A stretch of DNA of 44,374 bases, taken from Treponema sp. (GTDB taxonomy: Bacteria > Spirochaetota > Spirochaetia > Treponematales > Breznakiellaceae). The notes beneath the pieces are model-generated. The model had not been told where the DNA came from, made no database searches, and saw only the letters and a program-made list of their open reading frames with translations. Each line of letters begins with the position of its first letter. Positions within the stretch are counted from its first letter, which is position 1. Below, one piece after another: positions 26,827 through 34,339 of the stretch. The position numbers and the translations under genes are program-made. The DNA is taken from NCBI GenBank assembly GCA_009782555.1, contig WRIV01000017.1:1-44374 (forward strand), given 5' to 3'.

Positions 26827-28167
26827 CTAAAAATCAAACAACGGCAGTTGGAGGCCGTCGTCTCTATGCGTCAAGAGACACCGCAGCCGGCTGGGGTTAT
26901 CCAGGATCCGCAATGTTCCAGCGACGGGCAATTTTGTGCCGGGCCGGTCAAAAAAACATCCCCCTAGAGTGATGAAGTACCGAGCCCGTTTTAGGATAAC
27001 GCCCAGGCGGCGGAGGCCGTCAAAACTAATCTGCCTGGAACGGCGTACTTCGATGATTCGCCGGGCGCTCTGGGCCCCTACGCCGGGGACCCGGAGGAGT
27101 TCTTCGTAGGCGGCTCTTTTTATTTCCACCGGGAAGATTTCCAAATGCCGGAGGGCCCAGGCTGTTTTGGGGTCAAGGGCTTGATCGAGGAAAGGCTGTT
27201 CTTGATTAAGAATTTCCTCCGGTTTGAAGTAATAAAACCGCATGAGCCAGTCTGCCTGGTATAGGCGGTGTTCCCGGATCAAGAGCCGCCGGGGGGATAT
27301 TTCGAAGGAATTTTCATTCGCCGTTCTATCAAACATATCCTGGTTACCGGCGATGGAACTGCCGGCGGGGTGAGGAGGCAGGGAGGCCACCGGCATATAC
27401 GCCGAATAGTAAACCCGGCGGAGGGAGTACTTTTTGTAGAGAGCTCCGGAAAGGCCGATTATGGTCCTATCGTCCTCGCCGCTGGCCCCCACGATAAGCT
27501 GAGTGCTTTGTCCTGCCGGGGCATAAACCGGCGCCGATTTAAGCTGATGCCGCCGGTCTTCTTCTGCTTCACCGGCAGCCTTGTGTACTTCATTCATTGC
27601 TCCAAAGATCATTTTCCCCGACTTTTGGGGCGCCAGATGCTGCAAACTTTTTTCGGTGGGGAGTTCAATGTTGGCGCTGAGCCTGTCTGCCCAAAGCCCT
27701 GCTTCGCGGATCATCTTTTCCCCGGAACCGGGGATGATTTTAAGGTGAATGTAGCCGTTGTAACCTGATTCGTTCCTTAACTTTTTTGCCACGGCGATAA
27801 GTTTTTCCATTACTATATCGGGATCCGCAAAGATCCCCGAAGACAAAAATAGCCCTTCGATATAATTGCGGCGGTAAAATTCAATGGTGATCTTGACTAA
27901 TTCATCGGGGGTAAAGGAAACCCGTTCAATATCGGCGGCGGATCGGTTTACGCAGTAGGCACAGTCAAAGCGGCATACATTGGAATAGAGTACTTTAAGG
28001 AGGCTGACACAACGGCCGTCTCCGGTCCATGAATGACAAACTCCGGCGGGAACCTTCGTCCCAAAGCTCCCGGCCCCTCCGGAACCACTGCTTCCCGAAG
28101 AAGCGCAGGAAGCGTCATATTTGGCCGCTCCGGCGAGGATGCTGAGTTTCCCTCCCAAATCGATCAC
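26827..28167 (-). CDS. Radical-SAM protein of putative DNA repair/modification (TIGR03916-type)
   Basis: A 446-residue radical-SAM enzyme. The 4Fe-4S cysteines are in NVCRFDCAYCVNR (CxxxCxxC). Conserved downstream features include LFLSSGIF and IVGASGEDDRTIIGLS. The C-terminal third has a helix-hairpin-helix LLRVPGVGAQSARRIIEVRR, a DNA-binding fold, followed by LRRLGVILKRARYFITLGG. The leading GGKLSILAGAAKYDASCASSGS matches the family's start. GTG start at 28167 lacks an SD and lies about seven bases after a TATAGT box: a leaderless message is likely. The partner gene follows directly. Substrate unknown. Confidence 0.88.
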   Translation of the reverse strand: MIDLGGKLSILAGAAKYDASCASSGSSGSGGAGSFGTKVPAGVCHSWTGDGRCVSLLKVLYSNVCRFDCAYCVNRSAADIERVSFTPDELVKITIEFYRRNYIEGLFLSSGIFADPDIVMEKLIAVAKKLRNESGYNGYIHLKIIPGSGEKMIREAGLWADRLSANIELPTEKSLQHLAPQKSGKMIFGAMNEVHKAAGEAEEDRRHQLKSAPVYAPAGQSTQLIVGASGEDDRTIIGLSGALYKKYSLRRVYYSAYMPVASLPPHPAGSSIAGNQDMFDRTANENSFEISPRRLLIREHRLYQADWLMRFYYFKPEEILNQEQPFLDQALDPKTAWALRHLEIFPVEIKRAAYEELLRVPGVGAQSARRIIEVRRSRQISFDGLRRLGVILKRARYFITLGGCFFDRPGTKLPVAGTLRILDNPSRLRCLLTHRDDGLQLPLFDF

Positions 28168-28174
28168 AGAAAAT

Positions 28175-28203
28175 ACTATACAACAGTATAGATATTATTG
28201 CAA
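28175..28203 (-). promoter_or_regulatory. Promoter of the radical-SAM/DUF4130 operon with embedded palindrome
   Basis: On the minus strand TTGCAA (28203-28198), a 17-base spacer and TATAGT (28180-28175) make a near-consensus promoter seven bases before the GTG. CTATAC-AACA-GTATAG (28176-28191) is a perfect inverted repeat covering the -10, so a repressor bound there would block transcription. Confidence 0.6.
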
Positions 28204-28233
28204 GGGCATTTATGTCCAAACCGGTGATGGGTG

Positions 28234-28455
28234 TCATGCAAGAAAAGAGGTTCCCTTCTGCTGTACAAGGGAAATAAAATTGGCAATGGATCGGTTTCCG
28301 CTTTTTTCCGCATCTTTGGGGAAGTAGCACGCCGGAAGTTCTCCGCTGCTCCGGTGATACTCAAGACAGTCACAGCAGATACCATGTTTGCCGCAGTTAA
28401 AAGTGCAGGGACAGCGGCTTTTGTTGCGCTCCACATTGCAGGTTTTTGCAGTCAT
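28234..28455 (-). CDS. Cys-rich DUF6485-type small protein
   Basis: A 73-residue protein, MTAKTCNVERNKSRCPC..., containing eight cysteines in clusters (CNVERNKSRCPCTFNC, GICCDCLEYHR, ACYFP). The pattern suggests a metal (zinc or iron-sulphur) site. The family, found in anaerobes, has the block CCDCLEYHRSSGELPACYFPK and the end RSIANFI. Start ATG 28455 has AAGGAGAAC upstream; a longer frame is open but lacks an SD. It lies 66 bases upstream of the radical-SAM gene on the same strand, which nevertheless has its own promoter. A functional link is possible but unproven. Confidence 0.75.
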   Translation of the reverse strand: MTAKTCNVERNKSRCPCTFNCGKHGICCDCLEYHRSSGELPACYFPKDAEKSGNRSIANFISLVQQKGTSFLA

Positions 28456-28510
28456 TCTGTTCTCCTTATGCAAGGTATAGCATGGAATCACTATTATTTC
28501 CATTGCCTGA

Positions 28511-28539
28511 TTTACAATCATCCAATAGGGGGATATACT
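28511..28539 (+). promoter_or_regulatory. Promoter of the outer-membrane protein gene
   Basis: TTTACA (28511-28516), a 17-base spacer and TATACT (28534-28539), followed by AAGGAGGA about 15 bases downstream and the TTG start at 28568. Confidence 0.6.
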
Positions 28540-28567
28540 AGTTTTCAGTAATAAGGAGGATCAAATT

Positions 28568-30097
28568 TTGAATAAAAAAATATTGCCGATCTTTTTTCTG
28601 CTTATTTTATCGCCTGTTTTTTCCCAGGAATCTGGTTCTGTTGAATTCCCGAATAATGCGAATTCGACATTTATTATCAGTGCATTTGACTTTAACATAA
28701 CAGGCCGTACCCGCCCGGATGCCGTGATATACAATGGCGAATTCAAAGAAGGGGAAGAAATACAAGGGCAGGCAAATCTTGAGAAATATATTCGTGATAA
28801 AACACAACTCTTGCTTAATCAAAGGGTTTTAGAATCGGTTTGGATTGATTATAGTACCGGCCAGGTCCGGGAGGACGGAAAAATCCCAGTAAACCTTGTT
28901 ATCAATGTTGTGGATACATGGAACTTTGCGATCATTCCCACTCCAAGATATAGTTCCAATACGGGGCTTGAATTAATTCTAAAACTCAGAAATTATAATT
29001 TTCTGGGTACCATGAATCCCTTAACGATCAATCTGGGATACAGATACGATCAAAACAAACGCAGTTCCGGTTTCTTTGAACAGGAAGCGAATGTTCCCTT
29101 TAGGGCTTTTGGATATTTCTGGAATTTTAAATTTGATAATTACTTTGATTACCGGCCCAGTGCAGATGAGATTTTTTATTTTAAAAACACTTCAGGCATT
29201 TCCATGGAGCTGCCGGTAAAAAACACTACCTTCACCTTTGGCTTTGATGAATCTTTTATTCTAAATGAAGAAAATGAGGAACAATATCAAAAGTTATACG
29301 GGGAATACCAGGTCGGTTTTTATATGTCCAGCAAACCCTATGTCTCCTGGGAGATCCCAATCGGCATTGAGATCGGCAGTTATGGAGACCTGATCTACAC
29401 CCCGGAGATAAACGCTGTTTTTAACCATGAATTTCCCCGATGGAGCCTTAAGGAACACCTTAAAGGGCCTTTTTTGACTTTCAAGCACACTCTTGGCTTT
29501 AACCGGGTAGACTGGCTTGGAAATTACCGCCGGGGATTTGATGTTGCGGCGGAAAATTCCTATACCTATGATTTTTACCGCAAAAGCCATGATAAAGATC
29601 CTTTGTCGGTTGATTATACTGTTTCAGGCAAGGGCTATTTTATTTTTACTGAATTTTTCGGCATGTCCGCTTTTCTGCAATACCGGCAATGGTTTTGCCA
29701 CGATCCGGATTATTACTTCCCAGCGGGGGATGCTCTCCGGGGTATCCTTGACAACGATCTCCACGCCGATTATATGCTTTCGCTTAACCTGGACTTTCCC
29801 TTTAGGATACTTAAATTCGCTCCGTCCCAATGGTTTAACCGGCCTAAATTACACGCCGCTGAATTTGATCTTCATTTATCCCCGATTATTGACTTGGCTC
29901 TCTATCACGATCCATCAACCGGCACATCTTTTGATTTTAGCAATATCCTTGTCACCGGCGGTTTTGAACTCATCATCTTCCCTGCGGCTATGCGCAGCCT
30001 GTACATCCGCTTTAGTTTCGGCTGGAATTTTGTTGAGCAGGCAAATAATCCCCAGGGAAGCAGGGAAATTTTTATCGGTATCGGACATCACTATTAA
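28568..30097 (+). CDS. Outer-membrane beta-barrel protein (Omp85/surface-antigen-like)
   Basis: A 509-residue exported protein. The signal peptide is MNKKILPIFFLLILSPVFSQ with cleavage near residue 20. Residues 25-125 look like a single POTRA-type domain (FIISAFDFNITGRTRPD ... LEKYIRDKTQLLLNQRVLESVWIDYS ... VNLVINVVDTW). The rest alternates aromatic-rich strands (LELILKLRNYNFLG, INLGYRYDQNKR, LYIRFSFGWNF) and ends in Tyr (IFIGIGHHY), a beta-barrel C-terminal signal. It may be a one-POTRA Omp85 relative. The start is TTG 28568 after a strong AAGGAGGA. The hydrolase gene follows 13 bases later, probably cotranscribed. Confidence 0.75.
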   Translation: MNKKILPIFFLLILSPVFSQESGSVEFPNNANSTFIISAFDFNITGRTRPDAVIYNGEFKEGEEIQGQANLEKYIRDKTQLLLNQRVLESVWIDYSTGQVREDGKIPVNLVINVVDTWNFAIIPTPRYSSNTGLELILKLRNYNFLGTMNPLTINLGYRYDQNKRSSGFFEQEANVPFRAFGYFWNFKFDNYFDYRPSADEIFYFKNTSGISMELPVKNTTFTFGFDESFILNEENEEQYQKLYGEYQVGFYMSSKPYVSWEIPIGIEIGSYGDLIYTPEINAVFNHEFPRWSLKEHLKGPFLTFKHTLGFNRVDWLGNYRRGFDVAAENSYTYDFYRKSHDKDPLSVDYTVSGKGYFIFTEFFGMSAFLQYRQWFCHDPDYYFPAGDALRGILDNDLHADYMLSLNLDFPFRILKFAPSQWFNRPKLHAAEFDLHLSPIIDLALYHDPSTGTSFDFSNILVTGGFELIIFPAAMRSLYIRFSFGWNFVEQANNPQGSREIFIGIGHHY

Positions 30098-30110
30098 GAT
30101 TCAGCACGGC

Positions 30111-31037
30111 ATGGAGGTTCTTTTTAAACCCTGGCCTGCTCTGAAAGCCCATGCCAAACTTTTTCCTTCAAAACGTTTTCCCGGGCTTTTTTATTATGAA
30201 TACGATCCGCCCGGCGGCTCCCATGCCGATAAGCCGGTATTGATCCTTATTCATGGTCTGGGGGACGAGGCCGATACCTGGCGGCATTTGATCCCCCTGC
30301 TGGGATCGGCAGGTTACCGGATCCTTGCGCCGGATCTGCCCGGTTTTGGGCGTTCTCCCATTCCCCGCCGTTCCGGCCTGAGGCCTCAGCGTGATGCCGT
30401 ACTGGAGTTGGCAGAAACGGTGTCCGGAAATACTGGAGGAGTTGTCCTTGTGGGCAGTTCCATGGGAGCTGCCGTAGCGGAAGCGGCGGCATTGGCAAGC
30501 TGGAAGAACCCGGTTCAACTCAATCTGATCAAAGCGCTTATTCTGCTAGACGGGTGTATTCCTGTCAAGTCGTCTTTTTCCCCGCAGCTTATTGCAGCGG
30601 CCCTTCCTGTTATTGGAAAAAAATGGTACCGATCATTCAGAAACAACCCGCGAAAAGCCTGGCATTCCCTTTTTCCCTATTATGCGGATATCTACGGTCT
30701 GCCTGAAGCGGACAGGGAATTTCTGCAAGCCAGGGTGATGGACCGGGTATGGAGTATTTCTCAGGAACGGGGTTTTTTTTCATCGATGCAAAGCATGATT
30801 GTTCAGGGGCTGCGGGCCTCGTATTATAGACAGATTAGCACCTGGCCTAAAAAGATCTTCCTAGTTTGGGGAGAAAAGGATGTAATCTTTTCCCGTTCCC
30901 ATGCCGAATCGCTCATAAAACTCAGGGGAGGCAATCCAACAGAATTATCGGTAATCAGCGGAGCTGGGCATCTGCCCCATCAGGAAATGCCCGCCGGAAC
31001 GGCGGAAGTGATCCTGACCTTTTTGCGGACTTTGTAG
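30111..31037 (+). CDS. Alpha/beta-hydrolase
   Basis: Esterase/lipase-type alpha/beta hydrolase of 308 residues. Oxyanion motif LILIHGLGDEADTW, nucleophile Ser in VLVGSSMGAAVA (GxSxG), acid Asp in FLVWGEKDVIF and catalytic His in SGAGHLPHQE are all present. No signal peptide is apparent, so cytoplasmic. I start at ATG 30111; the frame is open further upstream inside the outer-membrane protein gene, but that part has no matching protein features. Substrate cannot be told. Confidence 0.82.
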   Translation: MEVLFKPWPALKAHAKLFPSKRFPGLFYYEYDPPGGSHADKPVLILIHGLGDEADTWRHLIPLLGSAGYRILAPDLPGFGRSPIPRRSGLRPQRDAVLELAETVSGNTGGVVLVGSSMGAAVAEAAALASWKNPVQLNLIKALILLDGCIPVKSSFSPQLIAAALPVIGKKWYRSFRNNPRKAWHSLFPYYADIYGLPEADREFLQARVMDRVWSISQERGFFSSMQSMIVQGLRASYYRQISTWPKKIFLVWGEKDVIFSRSHAESLIKLRGGNPTELSVISGAGHLPHQEMPAGTAEVILTFLRTL

Positions 31038-31099
31038 CATTGCATTCATTTCCTTAAGAGAGAATGGGCATTCCGAACAAAAAGTAGTATATTTTTTGT

Positions 31100-32080
31100 A
31101 TGATCCTTGCATGCGGCGAAGCGCTTATCGACATGGTGCCGATAAAAGACAAAACAGGACTGTCCTGCTATGTGCCCTGTCCGGGAGGCAGCCCTTACAA
31201 TACGGCGATTGCCCTGGGGCGCATTTTAGGAAATGAACAGGGCCGGCCTCGGACAGCTTTTCTTTCCCGGCTTTCCTGGGATTTTTTTGGCGAAGCCCTT
31301 ATCCAGCGCCTGAAACAAAATGACGTCTCCACGGAGCTCACCGTACGGTCCAATGAAAATACCACCCTGGCCTTTGTAAAACTAACAACTGGGGAAGAAC
31401 CGTCTTATCTTTTTTACACCGAAAGGTCGGCGGATCGTTCTTTTGTTCCGGCGGATATTCCCCCTGTTCTTCCTGACGGAACGGACTGCATACTTTTTGG
31501 TTCTATTTCTCTTGCCATGGAACCTTCCGCTACAACTATCGAAGGCTTTATCGCTCAGCAAAGCGGCAGGGAAGGGGGACCGGTAATTTCCCACGACCCC
31601 AATGTCAGACCCTTGATGATTCAGGATCAATCTGAATATCTCTGCCGGTTTGAAAAATGGGTTCGTTCTTCAACCTTGGTAAAAATTTCTTCTGAGGATC
31701 TTGATTATATCTATCCCGGTCTGGGTCCCGAGGAGGGGGCAAAAAAAATTCTTGCCCTGGGTCCTGTTCTGGTGATTGTAACCTTGAGAGCAGATGGCGC
31801 CGTGGCGTTCTTTGTGCGGGGCGGGATGGTTAAGAAAATAGCTGCTGCGGCCTTTGATATTCCGATCATCGATACCATCGGGGCGGGGGATGCTTTCCAT
31901 GGCGCTCTTCTTGCCTGGCTGGAAATGCACGGCCGTATGTCCCGTTCCGCCCTGGCTGTTTTGGACGAAGATGAAATTCGGAATGCCCTGATCTTTGCCA
32001 ACAAGACGGCAGCCATTGTCTGTTCCCGCAAGGGCGCCGACCCCCCCACCTTTGCCGAAGTGGAGGCCTATGCCTGGTAA
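31100..32080 (+). CDS. PfkB-family carbohydrate kinase (fructokinase-like)
   Basis: Ribokinase-family sugar kinase of 326 residues. N-terminal signature ILACGEALIDMVP and CPGGSPYNTAIALGRIL; C-terminal signature DTIGAGDAFHGALLAWLEMHG with the catalytic Asp. The pattern is closest to fructokinases, phosphorylating fructose in the cytoplasm; ribose or other sugars cannot be excluded. ATG 31100 has no SD. TATATT ends seven bases before it, with TGGGCA 17 bases further upstream, so the message may be leaderless. Its stop overlaps the aroC start by 11 bases. Confidence 0.87.
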   Translation: MILACGEALIDMVPIKDKTGLSCYVPCPGGSPYNTAIALGRILGNEQGRPRTAFLSRLSWDFFGEALIQRLKQNDVSTELTVRSNENTTLAFVKLTTGEEPSYLFYTERSADRSFVPADIPPVLPDGTDCILFGSISLAMEPSATTIEGFIAQQSGREGGPVISHDPNVRPLMIQDQSEYLCRFEKWVRSSTLVKISSEDLDYIYPGLGPEEGAKKILALGPVLVIVTLRADGAVAFFVRGGMVKKIAAAAFDIPIIDTIGAGDAFHGALLAWLEMHGRMSRSALAVLDEDEIRNALIFANKTAAIVCSRKGADPPTFAEVEAYAW

Positions 32081-33206
32081 CAGTTTTGGTACGATCTTTC
32101 GGGTTACAACTTTTGGTGAATCTCATGGACTGGCAGTCGGTTGTGTCATCGACGGCTGTCCCGCGGGGATTTCTCTTAGCACCGATGATATCGCCGGGGA
32201 ACTAAAGAAAAGGCGGCCCGGGCCAATGGCCGGGCCGGTTTCCAGCGCCCGATTCGAAGAAGATGAGCCGGAGATACTTTCCGGCCTTTACGAAGGAACA
32301 ACCCTGGGGACTCCCATTGCAATCATCATTCGAAACAACGATCAACACTCAAACGATTATGATGAGTTAAAGGACCTGTACCGTCCCGGCCATGCAGACT
32401 GGAGCTGGGAGGCAAAGTACGGCCTTCGAGATCACCGGGGCGGAGGCCGCAGTTCGGGCAGAGAAACCGCTGGCCGGGTCGCTGCGGGAGCCGTGGCCAA
32501 GGTTTTTCTTAGAAGCCTTGGCGTTACTGTCCGGGCCTGGGCCGCTGCCATTGCCGGCATTGAAGTTCCAGGTCCCGGCGAAGAAGGTTTTGATCTTGAT
32601 GAGGCGGAACAGAACCCCTTTTGTGTTCCTTGCAAAAAAGGAGCGGAACAAATTGCCGCCAAACTGAAAGAGATCCGTGCCGGAAGATCTGGTTTGCCCG
32701 GCGGGGACAGCGCCGGAGGGATCGCCAGTTGTCGTATCAGCGGACTCCCTGCCGGACTGGGGGAACCGGTTTTTGACAAGTTTGGCGCCCTCTTGGGTCA
32801 TGCGATCCTATCCATTGGTGCCTGCAAGGGAATTGAATTCGGATCGGGTTTTGCCTCTGCCGCATCAAGGGGGTCCTCTAACAACGACGCTCCCATCCTT
32901 CCGCCGGATACCCGGGGCAGTACCGGAAACACATTTAGGACCAACAATAGTGGCGGTATGCTGGGGGGAATCTCCAACGGTATGGATGTTTTTTTCCGGG
33001 CCGCCTTTAAGCCGGTGGCGTCCATTGCTGCGGATCAAACCACTATCGATCTAAAGGGTGATACCCAGCATATATCTGTTCAGGGAAGACACGATCTGTG
33101 CATCGTTCCCCGGGCGGCGCCGGTGGTAGAAGCCATGGCCGCCCTGGTTACTGCAGACTTGCTGCTGCTCCAGCGCTGCGCCAGGGGGGTATCCCTACAA
33201 CTTTAG
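32070..33206 (+). CDS. aroC: Chorismate synthase
   Basis: FMN-dependent lyase making chorismate from EPSP, the last step of the shikimate pathway. Signatures GTIFRVTTFGESHGLAVGCVIDG near the start, RSSGRETAGRVAAGAVAK, and the C-terminal GRHDLCIVPRAAPVVEAM are typical. ATG 32070 (MPGNSFGTIF) has GGAGG at 32062-32066 and lies inside the end of the kinase gene. Length 378 is typical. Its last 12 bases overlap, convergently, the end of the chromate transporter gene. Confidence 0.97.
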   Translation: MPGNSFGTIFRVTTFGESHGLAVGCVIDGCPAGISLSTDDIAGELKKRRPGPMAGPVSSARFEEDEPEILSGLYEGTTLGTPIAIIIRNNDQHSNDYDELKDLYRPGHADWSWEAKYGLRDHRGGGRSSGRETAGRVAAGAVAKVFLRSLGVTVRAWAAAIAGIEVPGPGEEGFDLDEAEQNPFCVPCKKGAEQIAAKLKEIRAGRSGLPGGDSAGGIASCRISGLPAGLGEPVFDKFGALLGHAILSIGACKGIEFGSGFASAASRGSSNNDAPILPPDTRGSTGNTFRTNNSGGMLGGISNGMDVFFRAAFKPVASIAADQTTIDLKGDTQHISVQGRHDLCIVPRAAPVVEAMAALVTADLLLLQRCARGVSLQL

Positions 33207-33758
33207 TATAAACCCGGTCATCCCCGCCAAAGTGATATAGAGGATGGGATGTTTTTTGAATTTCCAGACCAGTAGAAAAATGACCGCAAACAAAATCATT
33301 TCCTTCCAGCGAATGCCCCCATACCAGACTCCTGTTTGAAGAAAACCATCTTTTGAATACAAGGACAGGACGATCACTCCAAAACCGGCTGCGGAGATAA
33401 GCCCCGCGGCGGCAGGGCGAAGGCCTTCGAAGACTGCCTGAACGACGGTGTTTTCCTTAAAGGTCGAGAGGATTTTTGCTGCGGCAACAATCACAACTAT
33501 GGCAGGACTTACCAGGCCCAGGGCTGCAAGGATACCGCCGGGGAAACCTCCAGCGAGGTAGCCTACTTGAGCAGAGGTATTAACTCCAATAGCTCCCGGA
33601 GACGATTGGGCAATGGCAAGAAAATTCCCGATGTCTTCGCTCTTAAGCCAATCGTACCGGGACGCCATGCTGTAGAGAAAAGGGAGAGTCGCCAGCCCTC
33701 CTCCGACAGAAAAAATGCCAATCCTGAAAAATTCAATATACAGAAGGAAGAGGTTCAT
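33195..33758 (-). CDS. chrA: Chromate transporter, second half-size subunit
   Basis: A 187-residue half-size ChrA protein with the motif FFRIGIFSVGGGLATLPFLY at the N-terminus and several TM helices (AALGLVSPAIVVIVAAAKIL, ILFAVIFLLVWKF). Two half-size genes in tandem form the short-chain CHR transporters. Start overlaps the stop of the upstream half by four bases (ATGA). The true substrate is often unknown. Confidence 0.85.
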   Translation of the reverse strand: MNLFLLYIEFFRIGIFSVGGGLATLPFLYSMASRYDWLKSEDIGNFLAIAQSSPGAIGVNTSAQVGYLAGGFPGGILAALGLVSPAIVVIVAAAKILSTFKENTVVQAVFEGLRPAAAGLISAAGFGVIVLSLYSKDGFLQTGVWYGGIRWKEMILFAVIFLLVWKFKKHPILYITLAGMTGFILKL

Positions 33759-34339
33759 TCGCCGCCTCCGTCCGGCCCTGGTCCGGAACTTCCTGGTGTG
33801 TTTAACGGAGATTTTGGTCTATTGAGGATCCAGCCCAGAAGTCCCGCCCCCAGTACCACATACATCGGCGGGGTTTCCAGCAGGGCGGAAAAAGTAAAAG
33901 CGGCAAGTAAAATTATCATGTTTTTTGCTTCTTTAAAAAAATCCTTGGCAAGTTTAATCACCGTATTGAAAATAAGGGCCCCCACGGCGATCCGGATCCC
34001 AGCGAAGACATGCTGGACCGAGGGGTATTCGGCAAAGCGATTGATAAAAAGGGAGATGATCATCATAAGGGTTACGCCGGGAAGAATAAAGCCAAGGGTG
34101 GCAATGACACCGCCGGGAAATCCCTTCCGTTTATATCCGACAAATGTAGAAACATTAACGGCGATAATGCCGGGAGTTACCTGGGCAACGGTGTAGTAAT
34201 CCATTATCTCGTCCATGGTGATCCAGCCCTTACCCCGGATCAATTCTCTGTCCAGTACGGGAATCATGGCATAACCGCCGCCAAAGGTAGTGGCGCCGAT
34301 TTTTATAAAGACCATGAACAAATCGAGGTATTCTTTCAT
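33755..34339 (-). CDS. chrA: Chromate transporter, first half-size subunit
   Basis: The other half-size ChrA subunit, 194 residues, with the matching motif FIKIGATTFGGGYAMIPVL and TPGIIAVNVSTFVGYKRKG. It probably forms a heterodimer with the following subunit, with opposite topologies. Its ATG overlaps the stop of aspS (four bases), so all three genes aspS-chrA-chrA are translationally coupled on one message. Why a tRNA synthetase is coupled to a transporter is not apparent. Confidence 0.85.
   Translation of the reverse strand: MKEYLDLFMVFIKIGATTFGGGYAMIPVLDRELIRGKGWITMDEIMDYYTVAQVTPGIIAVNVSTFVGYKRKGFPGGVIATLGFILPGVTLMMIISLFINRFAEYPSVQHVFAGIRIAVGALIFNTVIKLAKDFFKEAKNMIILLAAFTFSALLETPPMYVVLGAGLLGWILNRPKSPLNTPGSSGPGPDGGGE

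Noticed and set aside
29517-30110. Longer start for the hydrolase
   Set aside because: This part overlaps the outer-membrane protein gene in another frame and has no protein-like features.
32392-32801. Several ORFs antisense or out of frame to aroC
   Set aside because: aroC signatures are intact over this stretch; the others lack SDs and motifs.
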